Positions 52,289-63,957 of a DNA stretch of 64,000 nucleotides are shown here, in pieces. Both the position numbers and the translations under genes were made by a program. Under the pieces are notes generated by a model. The model worked only from the letters and a program-made list of their open reading frames with translations, searched no databases and had not been told where the DNA came from. Position 1 is the first letter of the stretch. Every line of letters starts with the position of its first letter. Origin of the DNA: Collybiopsis luxurians FD-317 M1 (Eukaryota > Basidiomycota > Agaricomycetes > Agaricales > Omphalotaceae); the NCBI GenBank assembly GCA_000827265.1, contig KN834760.1, positions 839,818 through 903,817 on the forward strand. The letters run 5' to 3'.

Positions 52289-54019
52289 ATGTCCAGTATG
52301 GACTTTTCGACCTTTCTATCGCAGATAAACGACACTCTCATCGCAGAAAATGGACCAAATTTGGCCTATCTTCTTCGCCCAACCAGTCCTCATGGCAAGA
52401 ATTTTGTAAAGGAATTTCGCAATCCTCCCCCAACTGTATGTCGCGTCATGGCCTGATCTCATTTTACAATTAAGTGATTTCTAGCAAGAAAATCTGGAAA
52501 GAAGCTATAAAGGGACAATTCGAACTCCCTGGGATGATATTGCGATAAAATATGTCTTGACTTGCTACTGTGTTGCAAAACGGCGACCGCAAGATGCATA
52601 TAGAGAGCATTCTGGGCTTGTTGTGTGAGTGGGTAATATGATGTGCTTCTCGGTTTTTTGTTGCTCATCGGTCGCTATTCCAGGGCTTTCTTGCGATTTT
52701 TTACCGAGAACCGAGGTTGGACGCTTCCAGCTTTATTTTCAATACTACGCGACTTGCGGGATCTTGCTTTTGATGTACGCTGCTTAGGCTCGGGAATTCT
52801 GATATATCTAACGTGTGAATTAGGCAGATTTTCATGCGAAATACAATGGTCAGAAGAGCGAGTGCATGGAAGACGCGGCGAGGAAGATTGCTAATGCTTT
52901 TGGAAATTGTATCACCGACAGGTACGCTATACTTGCTACTCAATTTGTGTCAAACTCTAACACCCTATCCAGAACTTCCCCGCCTGAACAGTCGAGAAAA
53001 TGGGGCGTTTACTACGTTGTCAGTCTAGTGCTGAAATCTTACTTTCGGGTGAGTATGAACCGCCGTTCATTGTTGATTTCAACTGAATTTTTATTAGCTG
53101 AGACGGATTTCACTCTCAAAAAATATTCTTCGAGCGCTCGAAGCTAACCGCGATATCCCTGCATTATCACATTACCCCCGATCTCACCAAGTTACGCTCG
53201 CAGCTCCTATCTGTATACATCTGCCTAATGCTGTCACCTAGGTCACCTTTCGTTATTATGTAGGAATGATACATTTCCTGAACGAAGAGCACGCCAAGGT
53301 ATGTTTGAGGCCCACCAATTAGTGAAAAAAGTCCGCTAATCCACCTCACAGGCAGAAGAAGAGCTTACCCTCGCATTCTATCAATGTCATCTTGATGCTA
53401 ATACGAATCAAGAGTGCGTCAATCTTTCGCGGTTGTAACCTTAGCTCATTCAATGCAGGCGGATCCTCGCGTATCTCTTACCGCTACGGCTGCTCAAGGG
53501 GCATTTACCCTCCGACGAACTAATGCAAAGATTTCCGGTACTTGCGGAAATCTTCACACCATTCATTCGTGCCATCCGTCTCGGAGACATTGCTGCATTT
53601 GACCGAGCACTTGAATCATGGGAGTCAAGGCTCGTCGAGCTCAATTTGATGCTTACTATGGAAAGAGCCCGGGAGCTTTGTTTGAGGGGTCTATTTCGTC
53701 GGGTGTGAGTTGGACCTTCTTTCCCTTCCTCCACATACGGTCCCTTTCCTTCTGTTGTTTCTTTCGCAACTTACCTTCTGTTTGTAGATGGGTAGCATGC
53801 GATAAAGGTTCTCGAATCCCGATATCGATGTTTCACTGCTCGCTACGAATATCGGGAATCGATCTTGATCAGGAGGAAGCAGAATGTTTGGTTGCGAATC
53901 AGATATACAAGGGCTTTATGAGGGGGTATATCAGCCATGAGAAACAGATGGTTGTTTTGGCTAACACGAATGCATTCCCGAGATTGGCTGACAGGCCGAA
54001 CCCGTATAATATCTTGTGA
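52289..54019 (+). CDS. PCI-domain protein, Csn12/PCID2 (Thp1) type (413 aa)
   Basis: Ten exons (52289-52435, 52485-52624, 52684-52774, 52824-52921, 52973-53048, 53098-53190, 53242-53298, 53352-53413, 53459-53704, 53788-54019) join into 413 residues. Diagnostic text includes AFLRFFTENRGWTLPALFSI, RKWGVYYVVSLVLKSYFR, FRYYVGMIHFLNEEHAKAEE ELTLAFYQCH, ILAYLLPLRLLKGHLPSDEL and the winged-helix end DLDQEEAECLVANQIYKGFM RGYISHEKQMVVLA. This is the Csn12/PCID2/Thp1 family, which acts in the TREX-2 mRNA-export complex and, in some fungi, with the COP9 signalosome. Length matches the family. It is divergently arranged with the DsbA-like gene. Confidence 0.92.
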
Positions 54020-54518
54020 ATGGCGCTACGGCGTGTTTGTTCGCTTTTCACGGGCTTGCTACGTGGGCTGATGCTCTTCGATGATCAATCTACTTCTATT
54101 GCTGAAACCTACATACGCTATCGAAATGTTATTCTTATTTTTCGTGGCGGCTCTCCATTGGGCGCGAAGATTATTCTGTCAGGTTTCCTCGATCTATAGC
54201 CGAATCTAATTTCGGGGGTACCTCGCTGCTGCGGAACGCTACTATAGTTACAAACACCGCTGCGGGTAGCCGCCGCAGCTTCAATTTCGGCAGGAACAAG
54301 TATACTCTATGCCGAGTTCACCTGCGCCATCGAAAAATCGGCCAACCCGCCCGCGCGTTCCTCCCTTGACCATTCATCTGCGCGCTGCGCGGGGAGGATT
54401 ACCTAACTGCGTATGTCTCGGGTGGGTGGTTGAGTATAAAACCTGCATTCATAAAGCGAATCTACAACGTTCAATCTTTTTCTGTCTCGGGCTCGTCTAC
54501 TACCTTATTCAAACAACG

Positions 54519-55477
54519 ATGAACGTCTTGGCTTTTGGAGCTTCAAAAAACATCGGATACTACACCTCGCTTCGACTGCTAGGTAGATCGACATCGTCGG
54601 AATATCGATCATGAATCGCTAATTCTTAATACTATCCAGATGCTGGCTATACAGTCATCTTTATGCTTCGTTCGCCATCCGTCTTTAATTCTGACGAGAT
54701 CATTCAATCCCACGTACGATCTGGCAAAGCACATCTTTTGAAGGGAGATGCGCTTGTCCAATCTGATGTGAAGCGTGCCTGGGAAGCAGCTTTATCTCAT
54801 GGAGCAGTCGATGTGCTGCTTTTCAGTGTTGGTTCGTTTAACCTTAAGGTCTTCAAAAATATATGCTAATTAATAGCGCCCTTTACATAGGAGGAATACC
54901 ATCTTTCAAACTGTCACAAGGTTTCGTGTTATCCCCACCCAACCTCGTCACGCAGTGCCTGCTCAATGTTTTGTGCACAATGCCTACACCCGTCCTACAA
55001 GCCTCTTCGCTGAAGATTGTTACCCTATCATCTATCGGCCTCACGAAATCCTCCCATGATGCATTACCCGTTTTGATGAAGCCTCTCTATTCACGTATGC
55101 TCGATAATCCGCACAAGGACAAACTTGGTTCTGAACGTCTTATAAGATATTGCGCAGGTTTGGGATGGGATGTTAAGAATAACGGAGAGCCTTCGGAGGA
55201 GATCATGGGTGAAAGATGGAGGGAGAAGGAGGGATTACCGAAGGAGGGGACGTTGAAGAATGTGCTAATAGTGAGACCGGCATTGTTGACGGATGGGGAA
55301 TGTAAGGCAGATCGTAAAGCAGATCGTAAGAAAGGGAAAGATGGGTATAGGGTGGCGGTTGAAGGAGAGATCAAGGGATACACTGTTTCGAGGAAGGATG
55401 TAGCTCATTTTATAGCAGATGCTTTATTGCATCGTTGGGATGAATATGCGAACAAATGTGTCAGTATAGCATATTGA
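54519..55477 (+). CDS. NAD(P)-binding Rossmann-fold (SDR/NmrA-like) protein (280 aa)
   Basis: Three exons (54519-54582, 54640-54831, 54891-55477) give 280 residues. The N-terminus MNVLAFGASKNIGYYTSLRL carries the glycine-rich dinucleotide motif GASxNIG. The second exon has FMLRSPSVF (the position that selects NADPH) and VDVLLFSVGG. The third has LKIVTLSSIGLTKSSH, where extended SDRs have the catalytic Ser. It ends with a VAHFIADALLHRWDEYANKC VSIAY segment typical of atypical, NmrA-like dehydrogenases. No classical YxxxK is obvious, so it could be a regulator or an atypical oxidoreductase. Confidence 0.87.
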
Positions 55478-56481
55478 TACTGCAGTCACTAGGTATAATA
55501 TAGTTGTTGTTAGTTTCCTTCAGTTTTTTGATAGGGTATCATTCGGTATTTTGTCAGGCTATTATTTAGGATGTCGCTATAGACGTTTTTATCATGGACT
55601 AACGGTTCAAGCTCATCAAGAATTATATCAAACATTGAAGAAATCTAAGAAATCTTTAAAGATACCAAAATTATTGATTTCATCTTGTACTCTCATTAAA
55701 CTTTGTAATGGCAAACTTTCAGGAAAAGATGACCACAATCCCTTTGAAGAATCCAAAGGTGTATGTCATTAGTAGGCCTAGAAACTTCTGTGGCTCGTAC
55801 TGAGCTTGTGTTACAAGAACTTGAAGAAACAGATCCAACAAAGTTTCGCATCAACGAAAGTGCATGAGACTCTTATACACAGCACTGAAGATTTGTTACT
55901 CAAGTGCCGACAAGTCAAAACTGTATATAATGGGCGCTTAATTACTGTAACGAGGAAATTCAGGAGTGTTGGTTGTACTTTGAACTTTCATTGAGATTTG
56001 CTGTTTTAGTCTCGAGGTTATACGCCATTGGATGAAATTCAGAGACTCCTAGAGGGTTGAGCGAAAGAGGCGAACAAGCCACTCTTACTTGACGTCGGTA
56101 AAGAAGATGATCTTGGGATCTGATTTTGTTTCGAAGTTTTCTCACAAGTCAAAGCGTGAGATATGACAGTAAGCACTCCTCCAGTTCTTCCTTATGTGCA
56201 GCTATCGCAGCGTGATGTCATGAGCCGACTTCTTTGCGCATATCTCAAGGTGTCTTTCTGATGAGTTTAATTCCCGCTTGAATTTAAGGGATTTAACTCA
56301 TGTACTTAGTATCGCATTTAACCCATATCAGAATCCGATGATGATAATTACATTCTACATACCCAACGCAGCACTAAAAATGAAACAGCGCAACTCTTAA
56401 GTAGCTATGGACAGGTTCTATGAACAAGCTCTGTCAATGTAACTCCATGTCTTTCTAGACACAGTGAACGACTCACTCGAG
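55478..56481. other. Intergenic, AT-rich, with orphan-unit 3' tail
   Basis: At about 56085-56165 the reverse complement of the GCTTTGACT(C/T)GTGAGAAAAC tail of the orphan unit occurs, downstream of copy C. AT-rich plus frames at 55551-55772 and 55806-55994 look compositionally odd but match nothing I know. Confidence 0.45.
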
Positions 56482-56898
56482 TTAGTTAACAAAATTTGTC
56501 TCCGGGTCAAAGTTTGTGAAGGTGACATTGTCAAACGTGGTGAGGGTGACCCAGGTTTTGTTGGCAGCAAAGTCGTAGTAAAAACCGACCCTGCTGTCCG
56601 GGTCATCCTGGTCTCTGAATGCAATAAGCTCCCATCCGGTGCGGTGCCAAGGGTTAAGGCCGCTAAAGGTGTCCGGAAGCGTGAACTAATTCTCATTACC
56701 CACACCAGTGTTAAAATCGCTAACGAAAGCTTGAATGGGCTCCTGAGCGAGGCTCCGAACGTAGATCAAGTTATTTTGGGCTGTAGCAATGCTGGGCAGG
56801 ACAGCGACCGCCTGTCGAAGGAGATGTGAGAATGAATGGACAATGAGAGAGCAGAGGGGTTACATACGGATAGGAGTGCAAGAGACATAGTAAAACGC
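56482..56898 (-). pseudogene. Small orphan protein, copy C (nonsense mutated)
   Basis: Two exons (56866-56898 and 56482-56811) have the same structure as copies A and B: a short start MRFTMSLALLS, a phase 0 intron, then VRSLAQEPIQAFVSDFNTGV, FTLPDTFSGLNPWHRTGWEL IAFRDQDDPDSRVGFYYDFA and FDNVTFTNFDPETN. A TAG at 56686-56688 replaces the conserved Trp codon (TGG) of the DWFTLP motif, about one third into the protein. Apart from this single change the copy looks intact, so inactivation is recent or the allele is segregating. Confidence 0.8.
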
Positions 56899-56962
56899 AT
56901 TGTTATACTCGAAGAATATATGAAATCGACTGTGAGCTAAGTATTTGTGCAATTCGGGTGGT

Positions 56963-56970
56963 CTTTTATA
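56963..56970 (-). promoter_or_regulatory. TATA box, orphan gene copy C
   Basis: TATAAAAG on the minus strand lies 72 bp upstream of the ATG at 56898, conserved in position with copies A and B. Confidence 0.6.
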
Positions 56971-57733
56971 CCCTCAGAGAACCGTGATTTCTTCAGAGTT
57001 TGGGCTTTTGGTAATTCTATAAGAGATTGAAACGTTTCTCAGTTTCTTTTCCGACTTTGGACATTGTCTATTATGCATGCTGTTTGTAGAACAACTGTAT
57101 AGCAGTCTTCAATTGTTCCTACTTGTGAGTCGGAGAAATCTGGTCGGCGTCCATCCTGGATGCTTGGTCTGGGTTGCGCCAAGGCAGTCTTCCCTTGATA
57201 TCATACCTACGAGGCCATCAAATGAGCGACTCAGATTTGGCAGCAAGATTAAACCTGTCTGTCAGCTCTATTCATTATGAGTTCCGATATGATGTAGTAC
57301 TCAATGGGTAGAGACCTTTCTCCCGGCCTTATAGGAATTTGATGGTATTCATACTACTCTTCAATAACAGGAGAGAAGGGTTCGAATGGAAATGATTACA
57401 GTAGAGCAGATTGTGTTCAGTCTCTACGATGCGATTCCGCTCGTGAGTCCGTGGATATCTCGAAGCCAGGAGTCACTCTAATCCTCCTGTTGTCTTTATT
57501 TCGCGGTAGAGATATTGTGAGGAAGAGTCATCAGAATGAGTACTGTCTCTCCAAATTTCTCTCCCGTCCCACGTGCTTATCTAAAAATCCCGAAAGATGC
57601 GTTCAAGGGGTATTAATGTATTGGCTAGGAATAAATGCTCGGTATGCACAACAGCTTGCAAGATAGTCCTTCCGCATTCGTTCCGTCACATTGCCCCCTG
57701 CATGATCATTATCCCCAATGTCATGAATGTGCC
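56971..57733. other. Intergenic
   Basis: No gene is supported. A tRNA-like A-box and B-box pair at 57289-57380 was examined and rejected. Confidence 0.5.
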
Positions 57734-58265
57734 TCAGGCATCAGTAGGTGTGGCACCCAAAACATCAATCACCTGCTGAGTGTAATCGGTGACCACTCCG
57801 TTGGCAGAAGAGACACAGTCAACCCAAGCGGTTCCTATATAATGGAGTAGCAAGTCAGTTTGAGTATTTTATGCTTTGTGACTTTTTCCTGATCAAGGAA
57901 GGAGAGACGATCTGGATTTTTAAAGTGGTAATAAAACTCAAACGTACCGTCTCCACCAGGTCCCGGTTCACAGAGCGCCGCAAGATTGGCGGTACTCCCC
58001 GCTTGGCTTCGAAAGAGAAACGGATGTCAATGAGTAAATTTGAGAGTAACAGAGGTCCAACAAAATTACTCACAAAGCGCATTCGCTCGTCCATGTGTTA
58101 CAGAAAACATTAAGAGTCTATCCCCGGTTTAGTGCTCGTGTAATAAAGCTGAACAGGGTGGAAATTGTGGGATCAACTCACATTGACCTCAATACGACGA
58201 TCAATAGCAAGTACAGACGAGACAGAGATAGAAGCGACGAGAGCAGCGAAAGCAAAGAACTTCAT
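57734..58265 (-). CDS. Small secreted four-cysteine protein (95 aa)
   Basis: Four minus-strand exons (58182-58265, 58074-58117, 57948-58006, 57734-57834) join in frame to 288 bp with one stop; the second intron uses an AAG acceptor. The protein has a clear signal peptide (MKFFAFAALVASISVSSVLA). A 75-residue mature part follows with four cysteines in NVFCNTWTSECA, LAALCEPGP and AWVDCVSSANG, then a helical VTDYTQQVIDVLGATPTDA end. Four cysteines would allow two disulfides. The size, signal and cysteine content fit small secreted proteins of mushroom fungi. No family name is assigned. Exons of 44 and 59 bp hide it from simple ORF scans. Confidence 0.8.
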
Positions 58266-58358
58266 TGTTGAAATAACAAAGTCTGTAAACTCAGTAGTTG
58301 GCTTGGGGGGTATTCGGCTGGAAGTGCTAGACTGAGGAGGCTACTGAACGACGAAGAG

Positions 58359-58366
58359 CTTTTATA
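58359..58366 (-). promoter_or_regulatory. TATA box of small secreted protein gene
   Basis: TATAAAAG on the minus strand lies about 101 bp upstream of the ATG at 58265. Confidence 0.6.
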
Positions 58367-58746
58367 CCAGGTATTTGACTTTCTAGTCGGGCGAGTTTAA
58401 TGATATGCGGAAATCCGATGGTTAGTTGCGTCCGCTACTAGCTGTTGCTTGTGCGTAAGGGTAGGCAACCTCCAGCTACACAGCGGAAACAGTTCCGCAA
58501 TTAATTCCGCAATCAACTTCGCCTTCAGTATGACCGGTCAGGCTGCGTGCCAGTCTTTAGATATCAGACCCTTGTAGGAGTGAAACTGCAAAGAAGCCGA
58601 AAAGCTGAATCGACAAAAAAACGGGTTTAACGCTTCCACAATTATGCCAAAAAAATATACACGGTACAAAGCGGAAACTCCCTGATTGGGAGTTTTCGAA
58701 CACATCTAAAACATATTGAGTCTTTACTAGCTAAATATCCCAACCT

Positions 58747-59909
58747 TCAAATCCCTGGGATTAACTTCATTAGCTTGAGATAATCGTCAGACAGTTCAGA
58801 CTTACGATCCACGAGGGTACCTAACGATTCATGAGGTGTACGAATAACATGATGATATTTCTGTTGGAATGTTCCGATGGCGATAGCGGTTGTCTTGTGA
58901 ATGTTCTCCGCAGCTGGTGTACGAATTCGGCATGGTGTAGACCAGCCTGCCCCAGCGGCTCCAAGAGTCTCCCAGAATGTCTTCATATAAGGTGGCGCGT
59001 CATAGCTTGTCACATTCGCAACGTTCGAGTTCATGTCGCTAGCGATCTCCTCCGGTTGAATGAGAGAGGCAGAGTCAACTGCAAGTTCTGCACCCTCCAC
59101 CGTAGAACGGAAAGGGATATTGGATTCGTTGCGATTGTAAACACGACAGGTGAACCAATCTCCGACTGCTGCGTAAAGAATGACTTCCTCCTGTCGGTAA
59201 TTGGAATAAGGCGCTTGGCGCTGCTTTTCGAAAAGAGCGATGGCTTGGAACTCGACTTGGACACGAGCGAGATGCCATAGACGCAGACAAATGAGTTGTG
59301 CCGCCTCTTGATGCATGGGCCTACCTTCGGCGTCGAGCCAGGCTCTGATGATGGAAGGTTGGAGTGCCACTAGTATGGGGTAAAGATTATCGAGTCGACC
59401 CTACATTACCACGTCCAGGTCGGGAATAACGCTCCTTCCTGAGCCGCGAATAGTCCTGCTGAGATTGACCGGGGGAGCGTCGGCGGGATCATTCCAAACG
59501 GGTGAAGGGTTGCGCATCTCAATGCCCATGGCTGAGTTGAGTCCGATTACGCTGTCCAGGATAATTCTATAGACTTGGCACCACGGCGATTCCAAATTCT
59601 GGGGGTTTTTGTGGTACGCGAAGGCATCTTGTCGAGCTCGGGCGAGTTGTTCCGTACGCTTAGAATTCTTTTAAATCCATGGTATACATGAATGATGGGA
59701 AGATACCTCTACTTACGAAGCGATCCATGACGGATTCGCAGGCCTGGCGCGCGTCGAATTCTATGTTGAATGAGCCGGACACAGTAACGCGGATGTCATT
59801 CTGATTTGAACGGACGATAAAACAAAGAGATTGATGTAGTGAGAAATAATAGGCTTACATTTGCACTGAGAACTACCGGAGTAATAGTTAGCTTGGGCGA
59901 GGCGGACAT
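58747..59909 (-). CDS. Orphan four-exon protein (about 328 aa)
   Basis: Exons on the minus strand: about 59860-59909, 59717-59800, 59405-59658 and 58747-59344. The start is MSASPKLTITPVVLSAN, followed by NDIRVTVSGSFNIEFDARQA, then QDAFAYHKNPQNLESPWCQV and GRSVIPDLDVV. The last exon is joined through a CATCAG acceptor to give AWLDAEGRPMHQEAAQLICL RLWHLARVQVEFQAI, and the protein ends KLMKLIPGI. There is no signal peptide. I do not recognise the family. The third intron could instead end at a nearer TAG, but only the chosen acceptor keeps the frame. The gene is followed upstream by another minus-strand orphan. Confidence 0.65.
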
Positions 59910-60098
59910 TGTCACGAGATGAAGGTTAGAAGTTTAGGACGACACTGGACAGAGGGTAACGCGTTGGTCATTGTAACGTGAGTACCGTGACAAATTATGC
60001 CCACGTGGATGTTCGTGTCGCGTTCGTCGGGTGGACATCAAAGATATCATGTACGACCTGTGTATCTTATGGACCTACTTACAGCTACACGAGTACCT

Positions 60099-60713
60099 TC
60101 ACTTCCCCAAATGCCCTACTGTTACACGTTCCCACCAAGCCAGAACCTCTGGATCAATACCCAACCGCCGGCACAGCTCCTCAAGCTTCTCCCTAATGGG
60201 AATCCTTGCACGCCCCGACTTAACAAGATCACTGGTAGTGAAAGAACAGAATGGCACGAGGCCTTCCTTTTGCTCCTCGTTAACCCAAGTACGGACGGCA
60301 GCTGGATAGTAAGTCCATAAGATGCCTAGATCGTACATGATATCCTGGGTGTCCATCACTCGTTGTCCACTAGGGGCGCCGAATTTGGCGAAAATCTCAT
60401 CCGACCATGGAAATCCATATACGACGCGGCGATTCTCGAGCTCGGGTGGAATTGGGGGAGGCGGTTCTGTCCTTTCGTCACTAAATATGATTATGTGTAA
60501 TGGGTAAGCTGATTCAAGCACAGATAAGAGAACACCAACATAGGGATGGGATTACGAACTACTGGTTTTGGCATGGGCAAAGACCAGATTTCTTCATTTC
60601 CGGGCTTTGAAAGCTCTTGGTAGAAAAGGTTGAAGCTGTAAACTTTTCATATGGAAAAGGTTTGTTCAGGTGAATCGACAGACTTACAGCGTATGATCAT
60701 GAGAAGGGGACAT
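60099..60713 (-). CDS. Orphan three-exon protein (167 aa)
   Basis: Exons 60688-60713, 60540-60635 and 60099-60480 (minus) give 504 bp, one stop. The protein starts MSPSHDHTLFNLFYQELSKP, passes a proline-rich RTEPPPPIPPELENRRVVYG, then FPWSDEIFAKFGAPSGQRVM and ends LCRRLGIDPEVLAWWERVTV GHLGK. No signal peptide or transmembrane segment. All splice sites are GT-AG and phases agree. Family unknown. It lies 189 bp upstream of the 328-residue orphan in the same orientation. Confidence 0.7.
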
Positions 60714-62563
60714 GTTGAAATTGAATAGAAGATAATGGTCAGAAATACCACGTGATGCAGCGAACGAAACTCAACCGCAATTATATAATTGACGGGTTAT
60801 GGATATTTCCCTTTTCAAAAAATCGCTTGAATGAAGGCCTTCCCCTCATTATATGGCCACTGTAATTTTTTTATAACATCTTGAGATACTCTTTCTTACT
60901 TCTATCAACTTATATTAAGGATTAATTTGGGGGAGACTTTGTAGTCGAGAGAATACTGCCTGCGCTCCATTACAATGAATAGGAAGAATGTATGTAAGGA
61001 GCTAAGGCTCTTTGATACAATATCAAGAGTGTAAATCTCAAATTCTGAAAGAAACCGTGCACTATCGAATGAACGAGAAGAAAAATAGAGCGAAGGGGCT
61101 GTCGAGCGTGACAATGAGCTCGGAGACGTACCTGCCATCAGGTCGGAACTTGATGCAGCAACTTCGCTTCGCCTAGCCGTGGAGCCGACTTGCGGCTATT
61201 TCGTGACTGACGAGGGAAATATCCCTAACCTCTGTCGGTCATTCTCTGAAGAGAGCAATAAAAGCTCAGAAATTCAGTCCAAAGGTTTTCGAGCGTCAGG
61301 AATTCATATATCAACTCAGAAAAATGAAATTTGCATGCGTTCAAAAGTTATTCAGCGATGTAGTAATGCCATAAAATTTTCCAGTTCCGATTTTTTCAAT
61401 ATTTGTTTAGTTGTATTTGCTTTCCCTATAATCTCGAGGGCTCTCAGGTCGTCCCGCTCGTGATCGCAGGGAATTCATGCCATTTTGCAAGACATACGAA
61501 CATTTGGATACTTGAATTAAACGTCACATTTGTTTCACAATGCAGACGACTTACAGGATCCTAGTTTGGAATGTCAAAGCTAGTTTTACTGGACATTTGT
61601 ATGACATTAACACAGCCCTGTCATGGAACTACCCGTGAATCTGTATCTAGTGAAGCAGTCGCAAATACGGTCATTTTCCTATACATATGTCAAGGGTAAC
61701 AACATGATAGACTTTTTCACTAATATTCCAATTCAATGGTTTATTCAAAATAGATCTCCGACTGCTTTTCGGCAGATACAACACCCACTGCTTGTGATTC
61801 AAAATCAAGTAAAGTCCCACCTGTAGATGCGACCAGATTAGAGGACACAGTGCAGGGACTGAGACTTAAGTATCGATACTAGTAGCCTGTGACTTTGAAA
61901 TCTTTCCACCAGCTTCCAGTATAGCGTGAGACGCGTACGTGAGTTCCTGTCCACAACAAAATGGGAAAAGACACCAACATCCGGTCGCGTATTTCCACTG
62001 CCCAAATAAATGTTTTATATGAGATTACAAGTGTGCCTGCCCTCAAGTGGAAATTCAATTGGATGTGCAGTGTGCGTCGTCTGTTTGTTTGCGGTAACAT
62101 ATACCGCCGACTCCAAAGCGAAGAATTTGGTACTACGGTAAGACAGAAGGTCTTTAGACTAAAGGTGCTACTCCCTCGTCAGAGGACACCACTTATACAA
62201 TTATCACCATACCACTGCTCAGCACGATAGGCACTGAGGCAGCCTTCCCGCCAGCAGACTCTCCTATCACATGAAGACCAGGCTGGATCCACAGTTACGA
62301 AACGGCGAAAAAGGGAATATTGCTTCAGCATTATGGTCGTTCTCTCAGTGAGGTATCCTAGGCTGATCTTCGACATGGCATCGACCAGCGCCACCCAAAC
62401 TCAAGCCGAGAGAAACCGCAGTAGATCATTCTCACGCCTTTAAACGGTCGAGTCTGCCACGAGGCTCAGTATCATGATTAGAGGTTCCCAGTCACTGGTC
62501 AAGCTATGCTCTTGAATATCTATTAAATCTTTGGGGGGATTTGCTTGCTATAATCTTGGGAAT
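60714..62563. other. Long AT-rich intergenic stretch
   Basis: No complete gene. On the minus strand at about 62230-62280 a short frame reads GLHVIGESAGGKAASVPIVL, which resembles the nucleophile elbow (GESAGG) of type-B carboxylesterases, but nothing around it supports a gene. Confidence 0.4.
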
Positions 62564-63957
62564 ATGTCCAGCAGTCGCCCGTTTGCATCATCTTCGACGC
62601 GCAGTACGCGGAACGGAACTCATGTTCGTCTTCCAGCCCTATTATTTCTTTCTTTTTGTTTCCAGCAGCTGATAGCCTCGATCCCCAGCCTGGAGTAGAA
62701 TCAGCCGTTACTCGTCTCTTGGTATCTATCAAACAGCTTCTAGAGTCCCTCACAAAATGGAGCAGATCGGACTGTGATGAGAACTTTGTGAGCGATGTGT
62801 ATGTCCGACTGGGAAACGATTTCAATGCGGCCGTAGCCGCTTTTGGTGCATTTAACATTGATATGAGGTGCGTCCTGCTTAGCACATGAATTTCCGAGCT
62901 CGATTTTTAACGATCAAGCAGTGAAATGATGTCAGTTCTAGACGATTTCCGCAATGTGTTGGAACAGTGTCTGGCTGAAGATGCCACCCCAGAGAATCTT
63001 GAACTTTATCTTCCTACTGTGCGACAAATTATCACTGCTTTGTTACAAGGTCTCCGGAGCAAACAGTCTATCTATCGCCGTATCGTCTCCGACCACAAGC
63101 ATCGCTCTGACGGGTCAGGTCACGATAGAACGTCTTCGCGCTCTTCCAGATCGCATCCGAAGCAGGCATCTCGTAGTAAAAACCCGGAGTCCGACAGAGA
63201 TAATGTATCCCGTCGTAACGGAAGTTCCTCGGCACGAAACCGGGAAACACCTTCTACTCAACCTGCTGCTGGCTCGGAAGGTTCTTCTGTTGGCGGAATT
63301 TCTCCTCTGATCGCAAAGACGTCAACATCGCCGGAATCAGATTCCAAAGCTACACTCTCACAACCTTCATCATCCCCTTCTCATGCGCCACCGGTAAAAG
63401 CAAGTGTCAAACGCTCTGTACTGGTAGATAAACCCGTCCCTTCTTCCCCTCCCAGTTTCGTGGTAGTTGAACCTACAAGTCGAGAACCTGATCGGTCTGA
63501 GGCTAATTTTTCGTCATCTGCACCTGACGATAACGCGTTGGTACGCAGCGCTCCTTCGGGGTCTAGTCGCCCTATCGACTTCTCCAATACTTCAGGTCCC
63601 GTATCATTTTCTGATATGCCAGCAATGTCCGACATGCATCTGGATGATCCCTCATTTCCTAAAATGGATAACCAGGTCGGAATCAATAACCAGGTCGGGA
63701 ATGAGAGTGCGAGTAGTGCTTCAGCCTCGTCATTCTCTGGAGGTACATTCTACATAACGGCTGCCAGCCTTCGATATGATCTTGGCCTCAAAAAAAAATC
63801 GAGTAATGGGGGGATATTAAGTTGGACACCGGATTCGCTTGTACCGTACCATAGACAGAATAAAACCTTGGTACAACAACTCGCAGATGTTCTGCAGTCG
63901 GTTCGCATTTTAGAACACCCCCAAATTGTCAGGGCTAACATAACTCGTTTGCTTTAG
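62564..63957 (+). CDS. Aip3/Bud6-like actin-interacting protein, N-terminal type (433 aa as read)
   Basis: Exons 62564-62627, 62666-62867 and 62922-63957 join in frame. The start MSSSRPFASSSTRSTRNGTH leads to VESAVTRLLVSIKQLLESLT KWS, VSDVYVRLGNDFNAAVAAF, DFRNVLEQCLAEDATPENLE and YLPTVRQIITALLQGLRSKQ. This is the conserved N-terminal helical part of fungal Aip3/Bud6, a polarity factor that binds actin and formins. A serine-rich region follows. From about residue 330 on I cannot see the expected family sequence, and the usual C-terminal coiled-coil core is absent before the TAG at 63955-63957. Either the end of exon 3 is misplaced and the gene continues past the window, or this is a truncated paralogue. 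Confidence 0.75.

Noticed and set aside
55551..55994. AT-rich lysine-rich frames, considered as transposase remnants
   Set aside because: No transposase motif, terminal repeats or target-site duplication was visible.
57289..57385. tRNA-like A box (CTCAATGGGTAGAG) and B box (GGGTTCGAATGG) about 75 bp apart
   Set aside because: The T-stem does not pair around TTCGAAT and no acceptor stem can be formed, so it is not a credible tRNA gene.
62179..62394. GESAGG esterase-like motif on the minus strand
   Set aside because: The motif stands alone: no flanking hydrolase sequence, splice sites or second catalytic motif was found.
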